A DNA stretch of 64,000 bases from Bryopsis sp. KO-2023 (GCA_030272585.1 BSYQ01000016.1:1-64000), one strand, 5' to 3'; numbered from the stretch's first letter, positions 23,287 to 33,569 are shown. A program made the numbers and translations. Notes: generated by a model from the letters alone, not told the origin.

Positions 23287-23548
23287 TTAAAAGTTCAACC
23301 TTTATATCGCAACTTTACCCCCTTTTGCGAACTTTCCTTTTCCCTTTAGGCCTAATATGCAAAATCTAAGTTTTTCCAGTCGATAACAGCGTTAGCTTCG
23401 CTATCCTCATATCCTGCTGATGCAATACAGCTTTTTGCAGGCACGATACTGTCGTCAGCTGTTGCGTTCATTTATCTTTTACCCTTGGTGGCTAGCTTGG
23501 CGCATTTTCCTTGTTTCGCCAGCCTCCATCCTTTTTCGCGTCAACCAC

Positions 23549-23911
23549 TGTGACAGTTCTAAAGTGCGAGAGGTGGGATTTGATCCCGGGACCTCTCAGT
23601 GTCGAGTACAGTAACGGTCGCAAGTGCGAACCATGTGCTACGGTTGTCATGTCGGTTAGGTCGGTTGTGTAGCCGCCTGACCCATGACGTAATGAGTGAG
23701 GTGTGATGGAACGGATGACTGTATGTGTGACTGTATCTGGACGGTGTAGTCCAGGGTCACGTGAGTGAGAGTTACAGCCAGTTACGGTTGTGACCGTTGA
23801 CGGGATTCGAACCCGGGTCAACGGTTGGCCGGTCTTAAGGCTCTAGGCCTTTGGACCAGGTGTTCACGTTTGTAATATTCCTTAAGTCTTTCCATTCCCC
23901 GCGTCCTTACA
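23549..23911 (+). repeat. 5' LTR of element C (363 bp)
   Basis: Identical by eye to 30437-30799. Holds two B-box-like strings in antisense (GGATTCGAACCC; GGGATTTGATCCC). Confidence 0.95.
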
Positions 23912-23913
23912 AG

Positions 23914-23925
23914 TGGTTTCGGAGC
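23914..23925 (+). other. Primer-binding site of element C
   Basis: TGGTTTCGGAGC, two bases after the 5' LTR, the same 12-mer as in A, B and the TRIM. Confidence 0.85.
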
Positions 23926-24005
23926 GAAGTGTACAGGGCTACACCCAAACGATCGGGCAGCCTGTGATATTGGGTTCATCGTGAGAGACCGGGGGAAGAA
24001 CCAGA

Positions 24006-25571
24006 ATGTCGGCGGAAGACTTTAATAACTTGGTGGAGTCGGTGGCGGCACTAAAGACGGGGTGCAAAGCACTGGAAGACCGAATCGGGGAACTCGAAGG
24101 GTTGGAGATAAAGACAGAAATCGCGAATATCCACAAAGCAGGACAGAACGTGGAGAAACTGGTGAATAAGCATGGCGACGAGTTCGCAAAGGTTCACAAA
24201 GCAGGCTTGGCAGTCGAAAAACTGGCGAATAAGCATGGAGAGTCCTTACAGAAACTGTCGAAAGCGGTCGGCAAGCTCGATGAAGCGGGAGCCGGGCTAC
24301 AGGACAAAGTCAAAGCTGTGAAGGAGAAAGTTGCTGAGCTTGGAACCACGAGCGAAACCAGACATGTCGAGACGACTGGGAAACTGGAACTGCTGGAGAA
24401 ATCGGCGGGTGACGTCCGAGCAGACATGCTGAAAGTTCGACAGGCGGGCACGAAACTGGAACAGAAATTGTCGAAAGTGACCCTCGACGGCCAAGCGAAC
24501 CACCAGAAACTAATGCAGAAGCTGGACGAACTAACGTTGAGCCAGACCCTACGGGAAACACAAGCGATGGAGTTTCGGACGGATACGGATGCAAAGATCT
24601 CCACCATGGTGGCTACTATGACGGAATTAACCGAACAGCAGTCGACGGCGCAGTCGGCTGTGGGCATCAACTTGGAAGCCGGGTCAAGTATGCACAAAAA
24701 GCTATTGGACCTGCAAGAACAAATGGCGAACCAAAGGAGCGACTTCCAAGCATCGTTGTTGGCAGCAAAACAAGAACTGGAGCAAAAGCTCCGTCAAGAG
24801 AGAGCGACGAGTGGTGCGACGAGTGGAGGCTCTGCAGGGCCATCTATACCTGATGTGTGGAACTTTGCGCCTATCCGGCTGGGGAATCCTCCCCAGTTCT
24901 TTGGGAAAACGGGAGAAGGAGCATCCGACTGGGTGGAGAGTATGGAAACTTATTTTGTGGCGTCTGGATGTCCCCTGAACAAGAGGGCGTTACTGGCGTC
25001 GACGGTGTTGAGAGGAGCTGCGCAGGAATGGTTTACTGTTAAGAAAGCGTCCAACCCGGACGTGTTGGCGAGCTGGGAAACACTGGGGCAGGAGATTATC
25101 GAGTACTTCGACCCCTTTGACAAAGCGGAAACAGCCAGAGACCAACTGTTCCGGTTATCACACAAGAAAGGAACGCTCAGGGAGCATATCGCTTTGTTTG
25201 CCAAACTCCTGCTGAAGACTCCCACTATGAGCACCGAGGACAAGGTGCATCTATTCACGCACTCTCTACAGGCGAAGATAAAATCCCATGTTTTCCTAAA
25301 CCGTCCCCACACATTTGATGAAGCCGTCCAGTTGGCACTGCAAGCAGATCGGGCTGCAGGCCGAGCAGGAAACGACCAGACTCCCTGGTACCCGAAACAG
25401 AACCGACAGTATGACGATAAAATGGAGATCGGCGCAGTGTCTGGAGAAAAGTGGAACAAGTCGGCGCCCAAGAAAGGGAAATGTCATAACTGCGGAAAGT
25501 TTGGGCATTTTGCGAGAGAATGTCGATCGAAGAACAAGGGTGGCCAGAACAAGTCGTCGGGAAACGAGTAA
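24006..25571 (+). CDS. gag: Element C gag
   Basis: 521 residues from ATG 24006. The N-terminal half (about residues 1-270) is a long coiled coil of Lys/Glu/Leu heptads. Residues about 280-460 are the retrotransposon gag domain (around AQEWFTVKK, LFRLSHKKGTLREHI). A CCHC zinc knuckle (CHNCGKFGHFAREC) lies near residue 495. The gene ends six bases after the slippery heptamer GGGAAAC. CpG is plentiful here, unlike in most of pol. Confidence 0.93.
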   Translation: MSAEDFNNLVESVAALKTGCKALEDRIGELEGLEIKTEIANIHKAGQNVEKLVNKHGDEFAKVHKAGLAVEKLANKHGESLQKLSKAVGKLDEAGAGLQDKVKAVKEKVAELGTTSETRHVETTGKLELLEKSAGDVRADMLKVRQAGTKLEQKLSKVTLDGQANHQKLMQKLDELTLSQTLRETQAMEFRTDTDAKISTMVATMTELTEQQSTAQSAVGINLEAGSSMHKKLLDLQEQMANQRSDFQASLLAAKQELEQKLRQERATSGATSGGSAGPSIPDVWNFAPIRLGNPPQFFGKTGEGASDWVESMETYFVASGCPLNKRALLASTVLRGAAQEWFTVKKASNPDVLASWETLGQEIIEYFDPFDKAETARDQLFRLSHKKGTLREHIALFAKLLLKTPTMSTEDKVHLFTHSLQAKIKSHVFLNRPHTFDEAVQLALQADRAAGRAGNDQTPWYPKQNRQYDDKMEIGAVSGEKWNKSAPKKGKCHNCGKFGHFARECRSKNKGGQNKSSGNE

Positions 25572-28500
25572 GGCCTCCCTGGACCAGGCCAGGAGGGGCG
25601 TCAAAGAAACCTGGACATGCAAATGTGATGTCGGAAATGTCGTCGGAAAGTCGTCAGAATGGTTCTCAAGACAAGGAAGGATTACAAGGAAATCAGAGGA
25701 ATGTCAGTGATGGGAAGGTGCTAGTGGTTGATAAGGTTGAAGGGGGAACATCTAAAGGATCTCCTGAGAATGGTGCTCAGGCAAAGGCAGGATCCAGATG
25801 TAAGACATCTTCATCTTATTTGGGAAGGTTTGGGGGAGGGAAGCTTGCCAGATCCAGTACCTCAGATTCGAGGGCTGGCAAAGGGGATCCGGTCAGCAAC
25901 AAAGCTAAGGGATCCATCCCCACAGTGTTGGGACAATCCATACAGAAAACCCCTGAGATGGAAGGGATAACAAAGGACAGTCTACAGTCCTCCCCTCCAA
26001 AAGGATCAGTGGTGATGCAGAAACAGCTACAGACAATCAAGGAATCCATCTCTAAGCCCAGAGAGGTTCTCACAGCCTCAGGAGTATGGAAATCCATACA
26101 TGGAAAAGAGGAATCAAAAGGGAATCATGGGATTCACAAGCAAGTCAGATTCTCATCATCAACTGAGACACATTGTCCAACACCAAACCAGGATACAGAG
26201 GAAAAAATGGTGACAGGGAAATTGGGATCAGTGGGTCAAGGAGACCTGGGATCCACCCTGTTATATGTGCCTGGAAAATTGAAAACAAAGACAGTCAAAT
26301 GTCTCATTGACAGTGGAGCTACTGGAGATTTTATGGATGTCATCACTGCCCAAGAGAATGCATTGAAAATCCTTAAAAATGAACATCTATCAGTGGAGTT
26401 AGCTGATGGATCCAGAATCCTACTCAAGGAGAAAGCATTGATCAGACTCAGATTGGGTCCATGGGTGATTAAGAGGACCTTCTGGATGGTACCAAACTTG
26501 AAGCACAAGATCATACTTGGAAAGGCTTGGCTGGTTGACCACAACCCACACATTGACTGGAGGAGTCATGTGATCACCATCTGCAGGCCTAATAAAGTCC
26601 CAATCAAGCTACAAGGTTTCCATCCAAAGGTGGCAGCAGTTCAGGATCCCCAAGAGATCAACCTCCTCTCAGCCAGTGAGGCTAAGAAATGTTTGAAGAA
26701 CAGAGATGGAGAGGCTTACTTGGTGCTGGTCAGGAAAGTTCAGGATCCCCAGGAATCAGGGGAAATCAATGCAGCCAAGCAAATCAGGAATCCTGGTGAA
26801 GCAAAGGCAGTCAAGGGTACAGAGGATGGTACAGATGCAAATTTCAAAGGCATGGTCGATGGATTGGATGATGAACTACATGAGCTGAAGGATGTCCTTA
26901 ATGAATACAAGGATGTCTTCCCAATGGACCTACCTGATCATCTACCACCTCACAGACCATGGGACATGAAGATCCCATTGAAAGATGATGCTAAACCAGT
27001 TTTTGGACCACTATACAAGCAGTCCCCAAAGGAATTAGATGCTCTAAAGGAGCAATTGGACTATTTGCTACAGAAAGGGATGATCAGACCCAGCCACAGC
27101 AATTTTGGGGCACCTGTGCTCTTTGTTCCCAAACCTGGAGGAGCATTGAGGTTCTGTGTGGACTACAGAGCTTTGAACAGGGCCACCAAAATCACCCAAT
27201 TCCCCATTCCTAGAATGGATGAGATGTTGGACAGGCTGGGGCATGCAAAGTACTTCAGTAAGGTGGACCTAAGGGCAGGATTCTGGCAGTTGAGAATGGC
27301 TCCAGGGGAGGAGGGAAAAACAGCTTTCAGAACAAAATATGGCCAATATGAATTTTTGGTCATGCCTATGGGGCTGAGTGGATCTCCTGGGCATTTTATG
27401 TCTATGATGAATGAGATCCTGGCTCCCTACATAGACAAATTTGTTCAAGTGTTTTTAGATGACATCCTCATCTATTCATCCTCACCTGAGGAGCATGCCA
27501 GACACATGAAGCTGGTGCTGGAGGCCTTAAGGAAGCATCGACTGTATGCAAAGTTGGTTAAGTCTGCAGTGGGAAAAAAGGAAGTGGATTTCTTGGGCAC
27601 CTGGGTTACACATCAAGGAGTGCAGCCTATGGCTGATAAACTGGATGCCATCAAGAAATGGCCTACACCCACTAATGTCCATGATGTCAGGAGCTTCCTG
27701 GGATTGTGCTGCTTTTATAGAAGATTTGTGGCCAATTTCAGTGGAATAGCTGCAGCATTGACCAACCTGACCAAAGGAAATCAACAATTCATATGGGGAG
27801 CAGAGGAGACTAGAGCATTTGAGGATCTCAAGCAGGCATTGTGCTCAGCACCTGTCCTGATACATCCAAGGGATGATTGGCCCTGGATTGTGGCTACTGA
27901 TGGCAGCCAATCAGGAGTGGGGGGAGTTCTGATGCAGGAGGGACCAGATGGATTGCATCCTATAGCTTTTGAATCCCATAAGCTTACTGATGCTGAATCC
28001 AGGTACCCCATCCATGAGATTGAGCTGTTGGGGATTGTCCACTGCCTAAAGAAGTGGAGAGCATATTTGGAAGGAAGAGAGTTTGTCCTCAGAACAGACA
28101 ATCAGTCATTAATTTGGCTGGATTCTCAACAACACTTGAGCAGGAGGCAAGCTAGATGGGTGGAGTTTCTAGCTCCATTCAGGTTCCAAACTGTTCATAT
28201 CCCTGGGAAAGATAATGTGGTGGCTGATGCCCTATCCAGATGTCCACATCCAGTGGATCCAAGGGATTCTGGAAGTGGAGGGGGAGATTTGAGGGCATCT
28301 GCACCAAATGGCACAACCAAAACTCTTGTGAAGCATGATGGCAAGGTTCAGAGGTACCAAGGCTTGGGGGCCTGGGGAGAGAATCATCCACAGGATCTTG
28401 TGTTTGATGAACAACCAGGAGAGCCATTGGGTTCCAGATTGGTGAAGGTTACTGGATGCCAAACTGGAAAGCTGCCTGAGAGACTGAAAACAGATGTGAT

Positions 28501-30118
28501 GCCAAGTGATGCAAGAGGAGGTACCAAATGGGGTACTATAAATGAATTGCCAAGATCTGATGAACAAATCAATGCACTGGAGAAAACATCCATGGAACCT
28601 GTGGCTCAAGGGAGTCCACAAGAGGTTGCTGATGCCCAGAAGAATGATGTACATTGCAAGGAAATCCTGAAGAGATTGGATTCTGACATCCAGACCCAAA
28701 GGGTGTTCAAGATGTCTGCTGATGGAGTTCTACAGACTGTGGAAGGGAAGATTGTAGTGCCACAGAGTCTGAAAGCAATGGTGATGAAGGAAGGGCATGA
28801 CAGTTTGCTTGGAGGACACAAAGGGAAGGAAAGAACATTGTCTACACTACAGCAGAACTTCTGGTGGAAGAAGATGTCTCAAGAGGTGGCTCAGTACTGT
28901 AGGAGCTGTCCTGTGTGCCAGAAGACTAAATCATCTACTCAGAAGATTGCTGGAGATTTACAACCACTGCAAATCCCCACAAGAAGATGGAGCTCTGTGA
29001 GTTTGGACCTCATCACAGGATTACCAAGGACATCAAGGGGGAAGGATGCAATAGTGGTGTTTGTGGACAGGATGTCAAAGATGTCCCATTTCTGTGCAAC
29101 TGAAGGAACCATTGGAGCTGTTGGGATGGCTAGGATGCTATTTGATGAAGTCTGGAGGCATCATGGAATGCCTGAAGACCTGGTATCTGACAGAGATGCC
29201 AGGTTTACATCTGAATTGTGGAAAGAATTAATGAAGCTGGTGGGTACTACATTGAAGATGTCATCTGCCAGGCATCCCCAATCAGATGGCCAGACAGAGA
29301 GGCTTAACAGGATACTGGAAGAGAGCTTAAGAGCCTATGTGAGCCATTCCCAAACAGACTGGGATTTGAAGTTAAGTGCAGCTGAATTTGTGTATAATCA
29401 AGGGAAACAATCAAGTACTGGGTATAGCCCATTCTACTTGAATTCTGGAGAAGAACCCTTGGTACCTGCAGCCTTGATTGGAAGGAAGAAGATTGAGACA
29501 CCCATCAGAGGTGTGGATGAGATTTTGAATGACCTGAAGATGGATGTGGAGGTGGCCAAAACATGCATTGCCAGAGCTCAGAACAGACAGAAGCAGAATG
29601 CTGACAAACACAGAAGAATAGATGAGTTCAAGGTGGATGACATGGTCCTCCTCAGTACCAAAGATTTGAAGCTGGCTGGGGACAGATGCAAGAAGCTTGG
29701 GCCCAAATATGTGGGACCATTCAGAGTGAAAAAGAGAGTGGGTCAGGTGGCCTATGAACTGGAAGTCCCACAGCAGTGGAGTCTGCATCCAGTGTTCCAC
29801 ATTTCCAAGTTGAGGAGATTCCATCAGGATGGACAGTATGGGGAGAGGGAACCCAACCCAGTTCCACCTGAAATCATTGATGGAAACACAGAGTTCCATG
29901 TGGAAAGGATATTGGATCACAGAGAGGTCAAGAGAGGCAGAGGCAGGGGGAGGACATCAAGAGAGTTCCTCATCAGATGGCAAGGATATGACAGGGGTCA
30001 TGATAGCTGGGAGCCTATCAGAAACCTGGAGAACTGTCCAGATGTAGCAGCATCATACTTCCAGCAGAATCACTTGGAAGCAACAGAGCAGGAGAAGAAG
30101 GTTTGGAAGTGGAGATAA
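25520..30118 (+). CDS. pol: Element C pol polyprotein
   Basis: Open frame of 1532 codons in the -1 frame, overlapping the gag end by 52 bases; translation would enter after 25565. Order: a low-complexity linker of about 230 residues; protease (LIDSGATGDFMD); reverse transcriptase (VDYRALNRA, FSKVDLRAGFWQ, FLDDILIYSS); RNase H (ATDGSQSGVGGVL); integrase with HHCC finger (CRSCPVCQKTK) and D,D,E core (RHPQSDGQTER); GPY-like region (KYVGPFRVKKRV); chromodomain (FLIRWQGYD). No internal stop. CpG almost vanishes after about 25,700. Confidence 0.95.
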   Translation: MSIEEQGWPEQVVGKRVRPPWTRPGGASKKPGHANVMSEMSSESRQNGSQDKEGLQGNQRNVSDGKVLVVDKVEGGTSKGSPENGAQAKAGSRCKTSSSYLGRFGGGKLARSSTSDSRAGKGDPVSNKAKGSIPTVLGQSIQKTPEMEGITKDSLQSSPPKGSVVMQKQLQTIKESISKPREVLTASGVWKSIHGKEESKGNHGIHKQVRFSSSTETHCPTPNQDTEEKMVTGKLGSVGQGDLGSTLLYVPGKLKTKTVKCLIDSGATGDFMDVITAQENALKILKNEHLSVELADGSRILLKEKALIRLRLGPWVIKRTFWMVPNLKHKIILGKAWLVDHNPHIDWRSHVITICRPNKVPIKLQGFHPKVAAVQDPQEINLLSASEAKKCLKNRDGEAYLVLVRKVQDPQESGEINAAKQIRNPGEAKAVKGTEDGTDANFKGMVDGLDDELHELKDVLNEYKDVFPMDLPDHLPPHRPWDMKIPLKDDAKPVFGPLYKQSPKELDALKEQLDYLLQKGMIRPSHSNFGAPVLFVPKPGGALRFCVDYRALNRATKITQFPIPRMDEMLDRLGHAKYFSKVDLRAGFWQLRMAPGEEGKTAFRTKYGQYEFLVMPMGLSGSPGHFMSMMNEILAPYIDKFVQVFLDDILIYSSSPEEHARHMKLVLEALRKHRLYAKLVKSAVGKKEVDFLGTWVTHQGVQPMADKLDAIKKWPTPTNVHDVRSFLGLCCFYRRFVANFSGIAAALTNLTKGNQQFIWGAEETRAFEDLKQALCSAPVLIHPRDDWPWIVATDGSQSGVGGVLMQEGPDGLHPIAFESHKLTDAESRYPIHEIELLGIVHCLKKWRAYLEGREFVLRTDNQSLIWLDSQQHLSRRQARWVEFLAPFRFQTVHIPGKDNVVADALSRCPHPVDPRDSGSGGGDLRASAPNGTTKTLVKHDGKVQRYQGLGAWGENHPQDLVFDEQPGEPLGSRLVKVTGCQTGKLPERLKTDVMPSDARGGTKWGTINELPRSDEQINALEKTSMEPVAQGSPQEVADAQKNDVHCKEILKRLDSDIQTQRVFKMSADGVLQTVEGKIVVPQSLKAMVMKEGHDSLLGGHKGKERTLSTLQQNFWWKKMSQEVAQYCRSCPVCQKTKSSTQKIAGDLQPLQIPTRRWSSVSLDLITGLPRTSRGKDAIVVFVDRMSKMSHFCATEGTIGAVGMARMLFDEVWRHHGMPEDLVSDRDARFTSELWKELMKLVGTTLKMSSARHPQSDGQTERLNRILEESLRAYVSHSQTDWDLKLSAAEFVYNQGKQSSTGYSPFYLNSGEEPLVPAALIGRKKIETPIRGVDEILNDLKMDVEVAKTCIARAQNRQKQNADKHRRIDEFKVDDMVLLSTKDLKLAGDRCKKLGPKYVGPFRVKKRVGQVAYELEVPQQWSLHPVFHISKLRRFHQDGQYGEREPNPVPPEIIDGNTEFHVERILDHREVKRGRGRGRTSREFLIRWQGYDRGHDSWEPIRNLENCPDVAASYFQQNHLEATEQEKKVWKWR
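25559..25565 (+). promoter_or_regulatory. Gag-pol -1 frameshift heptamer GGGAAAC
   Basis: Zero-frame codons are TCG GGA AAC, so the string fits X XXY YYZ exactly, two codons before the gag stop TAA. Slipping back one base enters the open pol frame. Confidence 0.8.
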
Positions 30119-30436
30119 GAGGACTTCAAGAGTTGAAGAGTGAGTAAATGAAAGATATCCCTGCAGAGACATGGGAATGAGAAGAGAATTTCAGTCTATG
30201 ACTGTTGGGGGTTCAGGGGAGTTGGTGTTAGTGCTGAGGCCAGGTCAGCTGTTTTCTTTTCTACTGTCTTTGGGATGGTCTTTCAGATGGGGTTTTTCCT
30301 TTTTGCTTTCTGGAGGGTCTTTGGGATTTTCCTTTTTGCTTATGGGGGAGTGCTCTATTTCTTTGCTGGAGTCTGTATGTGCTTAGTTGGTGACCTTAGG
30401 TCTGGGGGGCCAGATTTCTAAGGTCAGGGGGAGTCT
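30119..30436 (+). other. Element C 3' non-coding region
   Basis: Between the pol stop and the 3' LTR, with repeated T-rich CTTTTT/GGGATTTTCC strings and a purine tract at the LTR edge. No gene seen. Confidence 0.7.
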
Positions 30437-30799
30437 TGTGACAGTTCTAAAGTGCGAGAGGTGGGATTTGATCCCGGGACCTCTCAGTGTCGAGTACAGT
30501 AACGGTCGCAAGTGCGAACCATGTGCTACGGTTGTCATGTCGGTTAGGTCGGTTGTGTAGCCGCCTGACCCATGACGTAATGAGTGAGGTGTGATGGAAC
30601 GGATGACTGTATGTGTGACTGTATCTGGACGGTGTAGTCCAGGGTCACGTGAGTGAGAGTTACAGCCAGTTACGGTTGTGACCGTTGACGGGATTCGAAC
30701 CCGGGTCAACGGTTGGCCGGTCTTAAGGCTCTAGGCCTTTGGACCAGGTGTTCACGTTTGTAATATTCCTTAAGTCTTTCCATTCCCCGCGTCCTTACA
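30437..30799 (+). repeat. 3' LTR of element C (363 bp)
   Basis: Identical by eye to the 5' LTR. Followed by TSD ACCAC. Confidence 0.95.
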
Positions 30800-30804
30800 A
30801 CCAC

Positions 30805-32154
30805 ATACGTTCTCTTGGTTTTCGCGTCAGCCACACATGTTCTCTATTATCCTACTTGAGAACACTTGAACACAACGCTCTCCCAGCCTCTTGGGATGAT
30901 ATTCGCCACCGCCACCATCACCTCCGCCATCAGGCGCACCTGGAATGCGGGGGTGTAACTAAGGACGGGTTCGCCTATCGCGGTGGTCATCACCTCCCTC
31001 ACCATCTGGCTTATCGTCACCAGGAACACCTCCTATACCTTCTCGCTTCCTGGCGCTTGCGTTATCCCAAGCAAGTTTATCGACTTGAACGCTTTTTCCA
31101 CGTTTCCCTGAATGTCCTGACGCGTTTTCTCTCTGTTGCGCGAGACACAAATGAGAGTAACGCATTTATATATACCTCTCTGCCTTAGGAGTTGCGAGTT
31201 TCGCCTATCACAAATTTCTGTGAAGACGACCTTTGCTGCTGCAACCATAGGTTGGCGCAGTTGTCCTTCCACACTTCTGTGGAGACAACCTTTAAAACAA
31301 CAGGTTGGCGCAGTTCGGCTTTTACCACATTTCTGTGGACGAACTTTTCACAATTGCGCCAGCCGTTCCCTTAGTCGTTTTCACGCCGACCTTTTCACAA
31401 TTGCGGCAGCCATTGCCTTGGTCGTTTTCACGCTAAAGTTAACGTGCCGCGCGCTCTGGCAGTTAGATTTTTCGACTTGCAGCGCGTTTTTCTGTGGGTC
31501 ACACTTTCTGGAGTGACCAAATGAGTCATGCCGACAGTTCCTGGCGCAGTTTTCTATAGTCTTCTATAGTTAGCGCAGAACTTGGCGACTTAGGCGAATT
31601 TGGTCGACAAAGCTAAGGCTTCTTCGCCTAGCAAGTCCTCAGACTTAGGTGGAGGTAAGGCTTAGTTTTGGGCTTTTAAGAACCCTTAAAAAGCCTTTCT
31701 GGAGGTTCCTGTGAAATCTAGCTCCAGGGGCTTAAATTTCCAGGTCTACTCTCCTCAAGAAAACAGACAGAGGTCCTCTTTTCTCTTTCTGTCTCTTTTC
31801 CTCCCCTTGTCGACTCTTTTCGTTTCGAGATCGAGGGTTTTTCGACCTGTCGATCTTTTCATCGACCTGGGATCTCTATCGCCCAACTTTTCACGTCGAA
31901 AATTTTTCGGCCCTCTTCTTTCCGCGACGTTGGGAACCCGTTGGGAACCCTCTCGCCTTGGTTTCGCCTGGCCTACTTCAGGGATACCCCTGGAAAAACA
32001 ACCTCCTCCCTGTCGACAGATCTTTTCGTCTAGATCTTTTCAAAATCGATCTTTCTATCCAATTTTTTTTTTCCTTTTTTTCACTCCCGTTTCGTTTTCG
32101 ACCACCACGACCTCTTGAGGAGCGACGTCGATCGACCCCAGCTCCGAAACCAAT
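30805..32154 (-). other. Element B internal region, right (5') part
   Basis: Holds the short element-A gag match (30890-31030) and a series of degenerate repeats around GGTTGGCGCAG and TTTTCACAATTGCG at 31190-31430. The PBS is at 32141-32152. No intact ORF. Confidence 0.65.
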
Positions 32155-32363
32155 TGATAGTGGGGTGTGTGGTGGAAATAAATTTTCTACATACTCCCCC
32201 TGGGAGCGTTCCCCTACAACAGCGAATCCAACCAAAACAACAACCCAACCAGTGTCTAACTACGTGTCCCTTAAATAGTACCCTAGGGCTATCACGAGTC
32301 ACACTAATGATACAAGTCACCTCAACGCTCCCAGACCAGTCATTTCGTCTCAAATCACTATCA
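32155..32363 (-). repeat. 5' LTR of element B (209 bp)
   Basis: Identical by eye to 17008-17216. TSD TCGGA follows at 32364-32368. Confidence 0.94.
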
Positions 32364-32368
32364 TCGGA

Positions 32369-33569
32369 CCTGTCTACTGCCTTACAAGTTGTGAATCGTT
32401 TGGCTACATCAATGGAAGAACAACAGGCGTGTCTAACTGCTCAAGCAAAGGCGTTTACTCGGGAGAAGGAATTTCGTTTGAATCAAGGGGAACGGATTGC
32501 TGCGCTGGAACGTACCAATGCTACTGCTGCCCAAGCTATGGAGACTTCTGATGGGGAGCTGGCATCTACACAGGAGATGTTTAAGTCACTTACGGCTTTG
32601 ATTACCCAGAAATCTGATCAATCACAAAGAGATGCAAGGGAAAAAGAAAAGGTTATGTTGGCTACTCTGGAGGCTAATCGACAGCAGTCGGAGAACACAA
32701 GACAAGAACTTACTGATTTAATCGCGTCTTCTCAAGCAGCCCACGCCCAGCAGCTTCATCAGGTTCAAACCTCGATGAAAACACTGGAAAACAGTAGCAA
32801 TGCTCGATTCAGCGAACTTCTTCAAAGGGTGGAAAGGGTGGAACAGGGTGGTGGCAGTGGGAGCTCAACACAGTTGGTAGACACGGTTGCTGCCCTGGAT
32901 GCTAAAGTGAATAACCTGATTCAAACCCCAGGTGGTCAGGGTGGAGGGAACACATCACGTTTGGAAGCAGAAGTTGAGGATTTACGTGAAACGTTGGAAA
33001 TTCGGGACCGAGCGAACAAATTGATTTTCTCCAACTTACCAACGACTCAAGGAGAAACCTCGGCTACTCTGACCTCCTCCATCAACTTCCTGATTTCCAA
33101 GCTGGCTGCTAAGGCTGGAGGTCCTTCCATCACCACGGAGTTGGTTGTGTCGGCTTTTCGATTTGGGAGGGGTTCTACTCGCTCTGTGATGGCTACCTGC
33201 TCGACCCCTGAAGCCAGGAACACAGTTCTTACACTGAGGAAGCACATGGAGGCGTTAAAAAACGATATTGGGATGAGAGATGAGGTTAACCTAATGGACG
33301 ATACCTGGGTCCGACCGGATCTAACCTATCGCCAACGAAACTTGAAAGCAGCTTCTCGGGAAATCGAACATCGTTTAAAGAGTTGTTTGGGACAAGAGGG
33401 TCTCTCAGCGGTTTTTTACCGTTCTGGATGTCTGCTGCACGTTCGTATTGAGCCTCCTGGGGGTGCTGGTCGATCCACTCTGATTCCCATTGACGTTAAC
33501 TCTCCCTCCTGGTGGGATGTTCTGCCTCCTGCACTCCATTCCACACTCTCGGCTGCCCCTCCCAGTTGA
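32369..33569 (+). pseudogene. LINE ORF1, 3' segment: coiled coil plus RRM-like domain
   Basis: About 400 codons continuing LINE ORF1 in frame after the element B insertion. A fused frame that also reads through the LTR from 32115 is an artefact of the insertion. It holds a long coiled coil (SMEEQQACL to LQRVERVEQGG), a second short one (SRLEAEVEDLRETLEIRD), then an RRM-like start (NKLIFSNLP) and a basic C-terminal domain (LTYRQRNLKAASREIEHRLK). That order resembles L1 ORF1p: coiled coil, RRM, CTD. In that family it trimerises and binds LINE RNA. Confidence 0.68.

Larger units (their letters stand above)
17217..23548 (-). other. Element B internal region, left part
   Basis: 6.3 kb with only short, broken frames. 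The best is a minus-strand 91-codon frame (17661-17936), highly charged, ending in a Cys/His-containing stretch that weakly recalls the zinc region of element A ORF3. Local repeats: a 30-bp tandem at about 20047-20106 and a 32-bp tandem at about 21127-21200. A minus-strand TRIM-internal match lies at 22922-23286. I see no intact protein domain; decayed gag-pol or captured sequence are both possible. Confidence 0.6.
23549..30799 (+). mobile_element. Element C: intact Ty3/gypsy chromovirus nested in element B
   Basis: 7,251 bp with 363-bp LTRs identical by eye, TG...CA ends, TSD ACCAC (23544-23548 and 30800-30804), PBS TGGTTTCGGAGC at 23914-23925 and a purine-rich tract (AGGTCAGGGGGAGTCT) before the 3' LTR. 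Gag and pol are both open, joined by a canonical -1 slippery site. It is the youngest layer here and the only full element with no visible coding lesion, so it is a candidate for current activity. Confidence 0.96.
17008..32363 (-). mobile_element. Element B: large non-autonomous LTR retrotransposon (LARD-like)
   Basis: Two 209-bp LTRs, identical by eye, begin TGATAGTG and end CACTATCA. They are flanked by the TSD TCGGA (17003-17007 and 32364-32368). The shared PBS (TGGTTTCGGAGC, 32141-32152) and a purine-rich ATGGGGCGGGGC tract next to the 17-kb LTR set it on the minus strand. Removing nested element C leaves about 8.1 kb with no intact gag or pol. At 30890-31030 it keeps a strip matching element A gag (the PGAPDGG/GDD coding region), and its 3' end matches A's 3' non-coding part. 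It therefore looks like a coding-decayed relative of A that moves with proteins supplied in trans. Confidence 0.9.

Noticed and set aside
23560-23830. tRNA-like strings inside the element C LTR
   Set aside because: B-box-like palindromes are present but no acceptor and D-arm pairing could be built.
32115-32368. Apparent N-terminal extension of LINE ORF1 from 32115
   Set aside because: It reads through the element B 5' LTR and PBS. The real ORF1 start is at 6163, interrupted by the two insertions.
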